A stretch of DNA of 64,000 nucleotides from contig NZ_CP088082.1 in the NCBI RefSeq assembly GCF_021049305.1, forward strand, positions 248,001-312,000, read 5' to 3'. This document shows, in pieces, positions 34,401-43,367 of the stretch. Position 1 is the stretch's first letter. Each line of letters starts with the position of its first letter. The position numbers and the translations under genes were made by a program. Under the pieces are notes generated by a model. The model was not told where the DNA came from. It ran no database searches and saw nothing but the letters and a program-made list of their open reading frames with translations. The DNA comes from Ideonella dechloratans (GTDB taxonomy: Bacteria > Pseudomonadota > Gammaproteobacteria > Burkholderiales > Burkholderiaceae_C).

Positions 34401-35807
34401 ATGAACCTCCCATCCTCCGCCCAGCCGAGCACGCGCATCGGCGATGTGATGCGCCTGATCCGGGGTCGCATTGCCGCGCGCAGCCTGACCCCGGGCGAGA
34501 AGTTGCCGTCCATCCGCGCCCTGGCCGCGTCGATGCAGCTGTCCACCTCCACCGTGGTGGAGGCCTACGAGCGGCTCGGGGCCGAGGGGGTGATCTGCTC
34601 GCGCCCGGGGTCCGGGTTTTTCGTGGCGGGCCCGCTGGCGCCCTTGTCGATGGCCGAGATCGGCCCGAGGCTGGACCGTGCGGTCGATCCGTTCTGGGTC
34701 TCGCGGCAGTCGCTGCAGGCCGATGACGCCATGCTCAAGCCCGGCTGCGGCTGGCTGCCGCCGGATTGGCTGCCGCAGGCCTCCTTGCGTCGCGGCATGC
34801 GCCAGCTGGCGCGGGCTGAGGAGAGCACCCTGGCCGACTACGGCACGCCCCTGGGCCTGGCGCCCCTGCGGCAGCTGCTGGCGCGGCGGATGGCCGAGCG
34901 CGGCGTGGAGGCCAGCGCGGACCAGATCGTCCTGACCGATTCGGGCACCCATGCCATCGACCTGGTCTGCCGCTTCCTGATCGAGCCGGGCGACACCGTG
35001 CTGGTGGACGACCCGTGCTACTTCAACTTTCTGGCGGTGCTGCGCGCCCACCGTGCCCGCATCGTCGGGGTGCCCATGACGCCCAGCGGGCCCGACCTGG
35101 TGCATTTCGAACGGGCCATCGCCGAGCATGCGCCGCGCCTGTACATCACCAACGCGGCCATCCACAACCCCACCGGCGCCTCGCTTTCACCCGTCACGGC
35201 GCACCGCGTGCTGAAGCTGGCCGAGGCGGCCGATCTGACCATCGTCGAGGACGAGGTCTTCGCCGATCTGGAGCCGGTGGTCGCCCCCCGCCTGGCCGCC
35301 TTCGACGGCCTGCAGCGGGTGGTGCAGGTGGGCAGCTTCTCCAAGACGCTGTCGGCCGCGGCCCGGGTGGGCCATGTGGCCCTGCGGCAGGACTGGGTCG
35401 AGGGCCTGGTGGACCTGAAGATCGCCACCAGCTTCGGCAGCAGCCAGCTGTCCTCGTCACTGGTGCTGCAGGTGCTCCGCGATGGCAGCTACCGCAAGCA
35501 TGTGGAAGGCCTGCGGCTGCGCCTGGCACGCGCGGCGGTCGAGGTGGGCGGCCGCCTGAAAGCGCTGGGCATCCGCCCCTGGCTGGAGCCGCAGGCCGGC
35601 ATCTTCCTGTGGTGCCAGCTGCCCGATGGCGCGGACGCGGCGGCCCTGTCGCAGGCCGCCCTGGCCCAGGGCCTGGTGCTGGCGCCGGGCAATGTGTTCA
35701 GTCCGACCCAGTCGGCCCCGGACTTCATGCGTTTCAACGTCGCCCAGTCGCAGGACGAACGCCTGTTCGCCTTCCTGCGTCAGGCGCTGGGCCGCAGGAC
35801 GCGCTGA
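34401..35807 (+). CDS. MocR-type GntR/aminotransferase fusion regulator (PLP-dependent)
   Basis: 468 residues from ATG 34401 (ATG 34374 and GTG 34371 are in frame upstream). N-terminal GntR winged helix: IRGRIAARSLTPGEKLPSIRALAASMQLSTSTVVEAYERLGAEG. C-terminal fold-type I aminotransferase-like domain with ADYGTPLGLAPLRQLLARRMAERG, a Tyr/Asp region (DDPCYFNF), NPTGASLS and the PLP lysine in SFSKTLSA. MocR proteins use bound PLP or its aldimines to regulate nearby genes. The divergent EamA transporter is the likely target. A candidate operator lies just upstream. Assignment to PdxR, GabR or another subgroup is not possible by eye. Confidence 0.9.
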   Translation: MNLPSSAQPSTRIGDVMRLIRGRIAARSLTPGEKLPSIRALAASMQLSTSTVVEAYERLGAEGVICSRPGSGFFVAGPLAPLSMAEIGPRLDRAVDPFWVSRQSLQADDAMLKPGCGWLPPDWLPQASLRRGMRQLARAEESTLADYGTPLGLAPLRQLLARRMAERGVEASADQIVLTDSGTHAIDLVCRFLIEPGDTVLVDDPCYFNFLAVLRAHRARIVGVPMTPSGPDLVHFERAIAEHAPRLYITNAAIHNPTGASLSPVTAHRVLKLAEAADLTIVEDEVFADLEPVVAPRLAAFDGLQRVVQVGSFSKTLSAAARVGHVALRQDWVEGLVDLKIATSFGSSQLSSSLVLQVLRDGSYRKHVEGLRLRLARAAVEVGGRLKALGIRPWLEPQAGIFLWCQLPDGADAAALSQAALAQGLVLAPGNVFSPTQSAPDFMRFNVAQSQDERLFAFLRQALGRRTR

Positions 35808-35825
35808 TCGCTCACCCCCTGGCCT

Positions 35826-36515
35826 TCAAGCCAGGTCCGTGTCTCCGGCCGGTGGCCACGAACGCACGGGCAGCCGGGCTCTGGGCGTGGCGTGCAGGTG
35901 GGCCCGCGTGTAGGGGTGTTCGCGGCCCGACAGGGCCAGGGACAGGCGGACCACCAGCGAATGGGTGACCGGCGGCGGCGCCCAGGCCACCCCTGCGGCC
36001 AGCCACAGGGTCAGGCCCAGCGGGGCCAGGCCCACGGCGGTGCGCAGGGCTGCCTGTGCGGGCCAGCGCGTCGGCAGCGCGGCCACCACCCAGGCGGCCA
36101 GGCTGCCCCCCAGCACGAAGCCGGCGATGGCCTCCGACACGGAATGGGCGCCCACCTCCACCCTGGAGACGGCGATCAGCGCCGCCAGCGCCGCACCCGC
36201 CAGTGCACCACCCCAGCGGCCGCGGCCGAACAGGGCCAGCGCGCAGGTGGCCAGCAGCGGAATGTCCACACTTGCCGCGTACATGGAGTGGCCGGAAAAG
36301 CCGGTGAAGTCCAGCGCCGCGATGCCCCACCCGAAGCCCAGGAAGGCCACCTTGCTGACCGTGGTGACCAGCGTGCCCAGGCCCAGCGCCAGGGCCCAGC
36401 GCAGGGCGGCGGCGCGGCTGTCCTCGCGCTGGGCCAGCAGCAGCAGGGCCAGGCCGGCGGCAGGCAGCAGGATCTGGGCTTCGCCCAGGCGCGTGATCAG
36501 GAGCCAGAGGGTCAT
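35826..36515 (-). CDS. PAP2-family membrane phosphatase
   Basis: 229 residues, at least five membrane helices. The PAP2 motifs are recognisable though relaxed: KVAFLGFGWG (motif 1 region), SGHSMYAA (motif 2, SGH) and SRVEVGAHSVSEAIAG (motif 3, SRxxxxxHxxxE/D with E in place of the usual D). The family dephosphorylates lipid phosphates such as undecaprenyl pyrophosphate or phosphatidate. The C-terminal 30 residues are Arg/Pro-rich and extend beyond the fold. It converges on the MocR gene with 18 bp between stops. Confidence 0.82.
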   Translation of the reverse strand: MTLWLLITRLGEAQILLPAAGLALLLLAQREDSRAAALRWALALGLGTLVTTVSKVAFLGFGWGIAALDFTGFSGHSMYAASVDIPLLATCALALFGRGRWGGALAGAALAALIAVSRVEVGAHSVSEAIAGFVLGGSLAAWVVAALPTRWPAQAALRTAVGLAPLGLTLWLAAGVAWAPPPVTHSLVVRLSLALSGREHPYTRAHLHATPRARLPVRSWPPAGDTDLA

Positions 36516-36586
36516 CGGACGGTGATGTGCGTGTTGCAGCGCATCATAGCCAGTCAGCGGGAAAGTTCACGAACGCGTCCTCAAGG

Positions 36587-36602
36587 GTCAGCGAAATCTG
36601 AC
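36587..36602. promoter_or_regulatory. GTCAG-N6-CTGAC inverted repeat upstream of PAS chemoreceptor gene
   Basis: GTCAG (36587-36591), six bases, CTGAC (36598-36602), then GA. The centre is 70.5 bp before ATG 36665, the same distance as the matching site before the chemoreceptor at 24294. The six central bases differ (CGAAAT versus GTTTTT). Confidence 0.55.
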
Positions 36603-36664
36603 GAATACAGCAGCGTCGCCTCTCTGTGTCAGGGCGCGGACCAGCCGTATCGAGAGACCATTTC

Positions 36665-38230
36665 ATGCGCATCAATCTTCCCGTGACCCAGCGTGAGCAG
36701 GACTATCCAGACGGGCTCATGCTGGTGTCCACGACGGACACGCAGGGCCGCATCACGCATTGCAACGAAGCCTTCGTCCGGATCAGCGGCTTCAGCTACG
36801 AGGAACTGCTGGGGCAGCCCCACCACATGGTGCGGCATCCCGACATGCCGCCGGAGGCCTTTCAGGACATGTGGCGCACCATCGGCCACGGCCGGCCCTG
36901 GAGTGGGGTGGTCAAGAACCGCTGCAAGAACGGCGACCACTACTGGGTGCTGGCCAACGTGACGCCGGTGTTGGAGAAGGGCAAGCCGGTGGGCTACATG
37001 TCGGTGCGCCTCAAGCCCACGCGCCAGCAGATCCAGGAGGCCGAGCAACTGTATGCCCGGCTGGCGACCGAGCGCGAGTCCGGGCGCCGCACCATCAAGC
37101 TGCACGCTGGCGGTGTGCGGCGTCTGGGCTGGCGCAATTGGCCCGCCATGCTGCATCGGCTCACACTCAGCCAACGCCTGGCGCTGATGCTGACCGGGCT
37201 GTGCCTGGCCGAACTGCTGCCCCTGGCGGCGGGCTGGGGCTGGGCCCAGGGCTGGGTGGGGGCCGCGCTGCATGCCGGCCTGGCGCTGGGCATCTGGGCC
37301 TGGTTTCACGGCTCGATCGCCTTGCGTCTGCGGGAGGCCAGCCGCCTGGCCGCGCACATGGCCGGCTGCAATCTCACGGCCACGGTTGATTTCGATGGGC
37401 GCCACCCGCTGGGCAAGCTGATGCGACGGCTGTGGCTCATCAACCTCAACACACGGGCCATCGTCGAGGACGTGCGGGCCGAGGTGCGGGGCATGACCCA
37501 GGCCACCCGCGAGATTGCCGCGGGCAGCCACGACTTGTGCGGGCGCACCGAGCAACAGGCGGCGAACCTGCAGGAGACCGCCTCCACCATGGACCAGATC
37601 CACGGCAACGTCGCGCAGACGGCCCAGGCCGCCGATCAGGTGATCCGCCAGAGCCATGCCGCCGGGGAGGTGGCCGAGCGCGGCGGGCAGGCCGTGGGTG
37701 CTCTCGTGCAAACCATGCAGAACATCGAGGCGGGCTCGCGGCGCATGTCGGAGATCGTCCAGGTCATCGAAGGCATCGCCTTCCAGACCAACATCCTGGC
37801 ACTCAATGCCGCGGTCGAGGCGGCACGGGCGGGTGAGTCCGGCCGCGGCTTCGCGGTGGTGGCCGGCGAAGTGCGCCAGCTGGCCGGTCGTACCGCCCAG
37901 GCCGTGCGCGAAGTCAGCGAGCTCATCGGCGCCTCCCATCAGCAGGTGGACGACGGTGCGCGCAGTGCGCGTTCGGCCGAGCAGGTGATCGGTGAGGTGA
38001 TTCAGTCCGTTCTGAGCGTGAGGGACCTGGTGACCGAGATCACCGGCGCCACGCGCGAGCAGTCCGAAGGCATCGCCCAGGTCAATCAGGCCATCGCGGT
38101 GATTGACCAGGCCACCCAGCAGAACGCCGCGCTGGTGGAACAGACGGCGGCAGCCTCCCATGCCCTGGACCAGCGCGCTGACACTCTGATCCGTTCCGTC
38201 CAGATCTTCCGCGCCGGCACGCTGGCTTGA
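36665..38230 (+). CDS. PAS-domain methyl-accepting chemotaxis protein, Aer-like
   Basis: 521 residues from ATG 36665. N-terminal PAS domain without a signal peptide: [38 protein letters not shown], typical of Aer-type redox/aerotaxis receptors with FAD. Two adjacent membrane helices (about 175-215), HAMP, then the signalling domain with [23 protein letters not shown] and C-terminal [16 protein letters not shown]. It shares with the other receptor in the window an identically positioned upstream palindrome. FAD binding is likely by family but not provable here. A minus-strand terminator separates it from the next gene. Confidence 0.92.
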   Translation: MRINLPVTQREQDYPDGLMLVSTTDTQGRITHCNEAFVRISGFSYEELLGQPHHMVRHPDMPPEAFQDMWRTIGHGRPWSGVVKNRCKNGDHYWVLANVTPVLEKGKPVGYMSVRLKPTRQQIQEAEQLYARLATERESGRRTIKLHAGGVRRLGWRNWPAMLHRLTLSQRLALMLTGLCLAELLPLAAGWGWAQGWVGAALHAGLALGIWAWFHGSIALRLREASRLAAHMAGCNLTATVDFDGRHPLGKLMRRLWLINLNTRAIVEDVRAEVRGMTQATREIAAGSHDLCGRTEQQAANLQETASTMDQIHGNVAQTAQAADQVIRQSHAAGEVAERGGQAVGALVQTMQNIEAGSRRMSEIVQVIEGIAFQTNILALNAAVEAARAGESGRGFAVVAGEVRQLAGRTAQAVREVSELIGASHQQVDDGARSARSAEQVIGEVIQSVLSVRDLVTEITGATREQSEGIAQVNQAIAVIDQATQQNAALVEQTAAASHALDQRADTLIRSVQIFRAGTLA

Positions 38231-38247
38231 TGCGCATCGGGCCGGAC

Positions 38248-38275
38248 AAAAAAAGGGCCCCGCCGAAGCGGGGCC
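38248..38275 (-). terminator. Rho-independent terminator for the minus-strand gene 38384-38611
   Basis: On the minus strand GGCCCCGC-TTCG-GCGGGGCC (8-bp stem, stable TTCG tetraloop; plus-strand 38256-38275) is followed by a run of seven T (plus-strand A at 38248-38254). On the plus strand it has no T-run, so it terminates mainly minus-strand transcription, although the stem may also help stop the chemoreceptor transcript. Confidence 0.85.
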
Positions 38276-38383
38276 GAATATTGGAGGAGTCAGTGGCTCG
38301 AAAGCCATTCCCATAACGCAGGGAAAGGGCGATGCGTTGACGGGCTTCCCGGGGTCGCCGGTCGGCCCGCCCGCGGCATGGGG

Positions 38384-38611
38384 TCAGGTGTTGGCGATGC
38401 GCTTGCCGACGATGTGGATCACCTGCACCGGCACCTCGGTGGTGTCGGCCAGGGCCATCGGCGTGGCGGCGGCCTGGGCCAGCTGCACGTCGCGCACCTG
38501 GTGGTCGGCGATGCGGGAGACGCCCCCCAGCAGGCTCAGGCAGGTCACGAACGCCAGGCCCAGCAGGCCAGCGCGGGTGGAGGCGGTCGAGGCGGTGAAG
38601 GCGGTGTTCAT
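38384..38611 (-). CDS. Small hypothetical secreted or membrane-anchored protein (75 aa)
   Basis: 75 residues from ATG 38611, with AGGAG nearby (CCCAGGAGCC). A hydrophobic segment (LLGLAFVTCLSLLGG) at about 15-30 could be a signal peptide or anchor. The rest includes VPVQVIHIVGKRIANT and looks structured but is not recognised. A strong terminator 109 bp downstream on the same strand supports that it is an independently transcribed gene. Confidence 0.6.
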   Translation of the reverse strand: MNTAFTASTASTRAGLLGLAFVTCLSLLGGVSRIADHQVRDVQLAQAAATPMALADTTEVPVQVIHIVGKRIANT

Positions 38612-38779
38612 GGCGTGGCTCCTGGGGTTGGCGGCGGTGCCGTCGTGTTGCGTTGGGATGGACTGTAGGGAGCCCCTCCCAAGGCCGCCATGCGCTTGCG
38701 ACGAAGCGCGCCAGGGCGTGGATGAACGGTGGCCGGTGCCGACGAATGGGGCCGCTGAATGGAGCCGGTCCCCAGGCCT

Positions 38780-39421
38780 TCAGCCGAGGGCCAGTCCGCT
38801 GGCGGCGGCCTGCGTCAGGGCCCACAGGGCGACGGCCCCCAGCAGGGCGCCGGAGATGCGGTTGATCCGCCGGCGCCAGACGGCGTCCAGCCGGTGACGC
38901 AGCCGGCCTACGGTCCAGGTCAGCATCCACCACCACAAGGCCGATCCCAACCCCACGCCGACCACCATCCACAGCGGCGACAGCGGGCGTGCCGTGCCGC
39001 CGGCCAGGGCGCCGAACACCGCCAGGAAGGAGAAGATGGTGGCCGGGTTGGACAGGGTCAGCAGAAAGGTGCCGGCGAAGTTGCGCAGCAGGTCGCCGCC
39101 GGTGGCCAGTTCGGCCGCCTGCTCGGCCACCGGCTGGCGCCAGGTGCGCCAGGCCATCCAGCCCAGCACCGCCGCGCCCACCAGCGACAGCGGGCCGCGC
39201 AGGCTCACCAGGGCGCCGATGACCAGCTGCACGCCAAAGGCCCCCAGGGCACCGTAGCAGGCATCGGCCGCGGCGGCGCCCAGGCCGGTGGCCAGGCCGG
39301 CCCGCCGGCCCTGCGCCAGGGTGCGCTGGATGGTCAGCAGGCCGATCGGCCCCACCGGGGCGGCGATCGACAGGCCCACGAGCACAGCCTGGGCGAAGGT
39401 CAGCAGAGAAGCGGTGTCCAT
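38780..39421 (-). CDS. LysE/RhtB-family amino acid exporter
   Basis: 213 residues from ATG 39421, six hydrophobic helices. The family signature GLSIAAPVGPIGLLTIQRTLAQGRRAGLATGLGAA in helix 1-2 and the NPATIFSF motif in the middle are clear. Members export lysine, arginine, homoserine, threonine or other amino acids. It is divergent from an Lrp/AsnC-type regulator starting 88 bp away, a common arrangement in which the regulator senses the exported amino acid. Confidence 0.92.
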   Translation of the reverse strand: MDTASLLTFAQAVLVGLSIAAPVGPIGLLTIQRTLAQGRRAGLATGLGAAAADACYGALGAFGVQLVIGALVSLRGPLSLVGAAVLGWMAWRTWRQPVAEQAAELATGGDLLRNFAGTFLLTLSNPATIFSFLAVFGALAGGTARPLSPLWMVVGVGLGSALWWWMLTWTVGRLRHRLDAVWRRRINRISGALLGAVALWALTQAAASGLALG

Positions 39422-39509
39422 GCCAGCATGGTAGGGGGCCGTCCTGCATGGACTCCAGTGGCAAGATGAGGCCGAAGCTTCGATCAACTTGCGATTTTTC
39501 AGGTGAAAC

Positions 39510-40004
39510 ATGGCCAACGCCGAAACAGCCCCCGCCGTGCAGCTGGATGACAAGGCCTGGGCCCTGCTGCAGGCCCTGCAGGCCGACGGGCGGGCGCCAC
39601 TGAAGGTGCTGGCCGAGGCGGCCGGCCTCTCGCTGCCGGCCACTGCCGAGCGGCTCAAGCGCCTGCAGGAGGCCGGGGTGATCCGCGGCGTGCACGCGGT
39701 GCTGGAGCCCGCTGCCCTGGGTTACGGCGTGCAGGCCATCGTCGGCATCCATGTGCCGCAGCCGGGCAAGCGGGCCCTGCTGGACACGCTGCGCGCCCTG
39801 CCCGAAGTGCTGGAATGCCACCACGTCAGCGGGGCCGATTCCTATCTGATGACGGTGGTGGCGCGCAGCCTGCAGGACCTGGAGCAGCTGCTGGCGCACA
39901 TCAACGGCTTCGGCGAGACGCGCACCTCCATCGTCTTCTCCACGCCCATTCCCCGGCGGGGGCTGCAGGCCCCGCGCACCTGGTGCGACGACGACCGGCC
40001 TTGA
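39510..40004 (+). CDS. Lrp/AsnC-family transcriptional regulator
   Basis: 164 residues. N-terminal helix-turn-helix (LDDKAWALLQALQADGRAPLKVLAEAAGLSLPATAERLKRLQEAGVIRG) and C-terminal RAM/AsnC ligand-binding domain (AIVGIHVPQPGKRALLDTLRALPEVLECHHVSGADSYLMTVVA, LEQLLAHINGFGETRTSIVFST). AGGTGA precedes ATG 39510. Divergent from the LysE-type exporter, its probable target. The 88-bp gap holds an 8-bp palindrome GAAGCTTC (39474-39481) next to an AT-rich stretch, a possible half of the Lrp-type site. Confidence 0.92.
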   Translation: MANAETAPAVQLDDKAWALLQALQADGRAPLKVLAEAAGLSLPATAERLKRLQEAGVIRGVHAVLEPAALGYGVQAIVGIHVPQPGKRALLDTLRALPEVLECHHVSGADSYLMTVVARSLQDLEQLLAHINGFGETRTSIVFSTPIPRRGLQAPRTWCDDDRP

Positions 40005-40131
40005 GCGTCCGCGCCCGAGGTGCTTCCCCCGCCCTTCCGTCCTTCCGAATAGGGGGGTGGGGGTTGTGCCCGACGGGGAACAGTTCTCGTCCCACCTATC
40101 ATCCGCCGGTTGTTTTAACCCGTGACCGCAG

Positions 40132-42387
40132 ATGCTGGGCAAGACCAAAGCATTTCTGGGGCTGGGCGCCGTGCTGGCGCTGGCCCTGGGCGGGGGCCTG
40201 TGGTGGGCCTCCTCCCACGGCGACGACGGGCAGGCCACCAGCCTTGCCTCGAGCGCGCCGATGTCCCCTCAGTCCCTGGCAGGTTCGCTGCCGCCGTCGC
40301 CTGACGGGATTGCGCTGGCGCCGGCCCATGCCGCGGCCGTGCGCGAGCCCAGCGCCCCGGGCGCCTGGGGTGGACCACGCCAGGGCAGCGAGCCCACGCT
40401 GTCCGACCGGGTGGTGAGCTACCAGATCGAGGCCAGGCTCGACCCCGACAAGCACACGGTCGACGGCCGCCAGAAGCTGACCTGGCGCAACCGCTCGGAC
40501 CGCCCCGTGCAGTCGGTCTATCTGCACCTGTACCTCAATGCCTTCGAGGGTGAGGGCAGCACCTTCATGACCGAGCGCCGGCAGGGCTTTGCCTTCCGCA
40601 GTGCGGTGGACGTGGAGGACGACGACTGGGGCTACACCGAGCTGCGCAAGGTGCAGCAGGGCGGCCAAGCCGTGCCCTGGCGCTTCGTGCAGCCCGACGG
40701 CGGCCCGGCCACCGACCACACCGTCGTGCGGCTGGACCTGCCCCAGGCCGTGGGCCCCGGCGCCAGCACCACGCTGGACATCGACTTCTTCGACCAGCTG
40801 CCCCGCGTGCTGGCGCGCACCGGCTACTTCGGCAGCTTCCACCTGGTGGGCCAGTGGTTCCCGAAGATCGCGGTGCTGGAGCTGCCGGGCGAGCGCGGCG
40901 CGAAGGAAGTTCGCTGGAACGCCCACGAGTTCCACCTGCATAGCGAGTTCTACGCCGACTACGGCCTGTACGACGTCAAGATCGACGTGCCCCAGGACGT
41001 GACCGTGGGTGCCGTAGGCGAGCTGCAGGGCGAGCCGTTGGTGCAGGGCGGGCGCAAGACCTACCACTTCGTGCAGGGCGACGTGCACGACTTCGCCTGG
41101 ACGGCCGACCGCCGCTTTGCCAAGCCGCTGACCGCGCAATGGACCGGGCCGGGCAGTCCGCCGGTGACGGTGACCGTGCTCTATCCGCCCGAATACCAGG
41201 CCAACGCCCAACCGGTGCTGCAGGCCACGCTGGACGCGCTGACCTACTTCTCGCAGACGCTGGGGCCCTATCCCTACCGCACCGTGACGGCGGTGGTCCC
41301 GCCCTTCAATGCCGAGGAGGCCGGGGGCATGGAGTACCCCACCTTCTTCACAGCCAGCAGCTACGCCCATGCGGAGCCGGGCACCTGGAATGCCTATGAC
41401 CTGGACTTCGTGACGATCCACGAATTCGGCCACGGCTACTTCTACGGCCTGCTGGGCTCCAACGAGTTCGAGGAGCCCATGCTGGACGAGGGCCTCAACG
41501 AGTACTGGGACCTGCGCATGATCCGCGACCGCGGCCAGAAGATCCCGCTCACCACCCAGCGCCTGCGCGCCCTGGGCTGGGCGCCGGAGATCGGCGTCTT
41601 CGACATGGAGCGCATGTTCAGCGTGATGGGGCGTGCCACCGATGCCATCGGCGCCAACTCCTGGGACCGCTACAGCAGCGAGGGCTACGGCAGCGTCTAC
41701 GGCCGCACCGCCACCGTGATGCGTGACCTGGAGGCCACGCTGGGCAAGCCCGTGATCGAGAAGGCCTTCAAGGTCTATTACGCGCGCTGGAAGTACCGCC
41801 ACCCGGCCATCGGTGACTTGCAGGCCGTGCTGTCCGAGGTGTCGGGCCGGCCCGACGTGGTCAACCGCCTCTTCGAGCAGCAGGTCTATGCGGTGCGCAA
41901 GCTCGACGACCGGATCGATTCGCTGACCAGCGAGGAGGTGCTGCCCGACGCCGGCTGGCGCCAGGTGGACGGGCGCTGGACGCTGCGCCGCAGCGAGGAC
42001 GTGGACCGCGAGGTGCAAGCGCAGCGCGCCGCCTGGGCCAAGGCCCACCCGAAGGCCAAGGCCGGCGAGGGGCCCTTCCCCTGGAAGACCACGGTGATGC
42101 TGCGCCGCGACGGCGTGGCCGTGCCGCAGACGGTGAAGGTGCGCTTTGCCGATGGCAGCGTCGAGAAGGTCACCTGGAACGGCGAGCTGCCCTGGCAGCG
42201 CCTGAGCTGGATCCGGCCCAGCCAAGCCGTCTCGGTGGAGATCGACCCGGAAGGCCGCAACCGCCTGGACACCAAGCTGCTTGACAACAGCTGGCGCTTG
42301 GAGGCCGATGGCCGCGCCGCCCGCCGCTGGGCCCATGAGATCACGGGTCTGGCCCAAACCCTCTTTGCCTTGGTGAGCACGCTGTGA
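40132..42387 (+). CDS. M1-family zinc metallopeptidase, membrane-anchored
   Basis: 751 residues. An uncleaved or cleavable hydrophobic segment at about 8-26 directs export, followed by a low-complexity linker to about residue 85. The M1 N-terminal beta domain (SDRVVSYQIEARLDPDKHTVDGRQKLTW) precedes the catalytic domain. Substrate loop GGMEYP; zinc site HEFGH (430-434) with E453 exactly 18 residues on (HEXXH-X18-E), in LDEGLNEYWD. The C-terminal domain is similar to uncharacterised M1 family peptidases of Bacteroidetes and Proteobacteria. Acts outside the cytoplasm. Overlaps by four bases with a membrane-protein gene, implying a functional pair. Confidence 0.9.
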   Translation: MLGKTKAFLGLGAVLALALGGGLWWASSHGDDGQATSLASSAPMSPQSLAGSLPPSPDGIALAPAHAAAVREPSAPGAWGGPRQGSEPTLSDRVVSYQIEARLDPDKHTVDGRQKLTWRNRSDRPVQSVYLHLYLNAFEGEGSTFMTERRQGFAFRSAVDVEDDDWGYTELRKVQQGGQAVPWRFVQPDGGPATDHTVVRLDLPQAVGPGASTTLDIDFFDQLPRVLARTGYFGSFHLVGQWFPKIAVLELPGERGAKEVRWNAHEFHLHSEFYADYGLYDVKIDVPQDVTVGAVGELQGEPLVQGGRKTYHFVQGDVHDFAWTADRRFAKPLTAQWTGPGSPPVTVTVLYPPEYQANAQPVLQATLDALTYFSQTLGPYPYRTVTAVVPPFNAEEAGGMEYPTFFTASSYAHAEPGTWNAYDLDFVTIHEFGHGYFYGLLGSNEFEEPMLDEGLNEYWDLRMIRDRGQKIPLTTQRLRALGWAPEIGVFDMERMFSVMGRATDAIGANSWDRYSSEGYGSVYGRTATVMRDLEATLGKPVIEKAFKVYYARWKYRHPAIGDLQAVLSEVSGRPDVVNRLFEQQVYAVRKLDDRIDSLTSEEVLPDAGWRQVDGRWTLRRSEDVDREVQAQRAAWAKAHPKAKAGEGPFPWKTTVMLRRDGVAVPQTVKVRFADGSVEKVTWNGELPWQRLSWIRPSQAVSVEIDPEGRNRLDTKLLDNSWRLEADGRAARRWAHEITGLAQTLFALVSTL

Positions 42388-43319
42388 CCGTGTCCTTGAC
42401 CCTCCACATCGCGGGCGATCTGCCCGCCGTGCCCCGCATGGGCTGGTTCGGCCAGATGGGCCGTGCGCTGCGCCGGATGGCCCAGTGGCGTTTGCTGCTG
42501 GCCTGGTGGCTGGTGCTCACGGTGCCTGCCGTCGTGGTGGGGCTGCCGGTCTGGCAGGCCCTGTCCCGGCAACTGGACCATTCGCTGCTGGCGCCGGCCC
42601 TGGCGCGCGGCATCGACCCCTCGCTGCTGGCCGAGGCCCTGGGCCAGGTCTTCCTGGCGCCCAGCCTGGTGCCGGTGCCGGTGCTGGGCGCCTTCGGTGT
42701 CGTCTGGGCCCTGCTGTTCACCCCCTGGCTGACCGCCATGGCCGGTGTGGCGGCCCGCCAGCCCGCGCCCTTGCGCTGGAATGAGCTGCTGCGCGCCGGC
42801 CTGGCCGACTACGGCCGCATGGGCCGCGCGCTGGTCTGGGGACTGGTGCTGCTGGTGTTGGCCATGGCGGTGGGCAATGGGCTCACCCACCTGGCCGAGC
42901 GTCGGGGCGAGCACATGGTGCTGGAGTCTGACGCCCTGTTCTGGGAGCGGCTGGCCCAGGGCCTGACCTGGCTGTTGGCCCTGCTGGCCCTGGCCAGCGC
43001 AGAAGCGGGCCGGGCCCTGCTGGTGCTGGAGCCGCGCCGCCGCTCGGCCGTGCTGGCCTGGTGGCGAGGCCTGCGCAGCCTGTTGCGCGACCGGGCCCGG
43101 GTGCTGGGCCTCTTCCTGGGCCTGAGCCTGTTGGCGGCCCTGGGCCTGACCCTGTGCACCGGCCTGCGCTGGCGTCTGGCCGGCAGCCTGCCCACCGGCG
43201 GCCTGGCCCTGGCCTGGCTGCTGGGCCAGCTGGGGCTGCTGCTGCTGGTGTGGGTGCGCTGCGCGCGCCTGTGCGCGGTGGTGGACGCGGGGAGGATGGC
43301 CGGGCGCCCGCAGGCCTGA
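42384..43319 (+). CDS. Multi-spanning membrane protein coupled to the M1 peptidase
   Basis: 311 residues from GTG 42384, overlapping the peptidase stop (GTGA). About six hydrophobic helices (around 35-57, 90-118, 145-165, 190-212, 235-255, 268-290) separated by Arg-rich cytoplasmic loops. No conserved domain is recognised. Translational coupling suggests it works with the peptidase at the membrane, for example as an anchor or transporter for its products; this is inference from position only. Confidence 0.78.
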   Translation: MTVSLTLHIAGDLPAVPRMGWFGQMGRALRRMAQWRLLLAWWLVLTVPAVVVGLPVWQALSRQLDHSLLAPALARGIDPSLLAEALGQVFLAPSLVPVPVLGAFGVVWALLFTPWLTAMAGVAARQPAPLRWNELLRAGLADYGRMGRALVWGLVLLVLAMAVGNGLTHLAERRGEHMVLESDALFWERLAQGLTWLLALLALASAEAGRALLVLEPRRRSAVLAWWRGLRSLLRDRARVLGLFLGLSLLAALGLTLCTGLRWRLAGSLPTGGLALAWLLGQLGLLLLVWVRCARLCAVVDAGRMAGRPQA

Positions 43320-43367
43320 GCGACAGCTTGCCGGGGGAGCCGGCGTCTCTGCACTCTCGGCTCCGGC

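Noticed and set aside
36581..36607. Sigma-28-like promoter upstream of the PAS chemoreceptor (TCAAGGG, 12 bp, GACGAATA)
   Set aside because: The -10 match is partial and no equivalent could be placed upstream of the other chemoreceptor. The shared palindrome is the better supported signal.
43336..43364. Hairpin GGAGCCG-N15-CGGCTCC between the convergent membrane-protein and GGDEF genes as a terminator
   Set aside because: The loop is 15 nt and there is no T-run on either side; hairpins of this quality are common by chance at this GC content.
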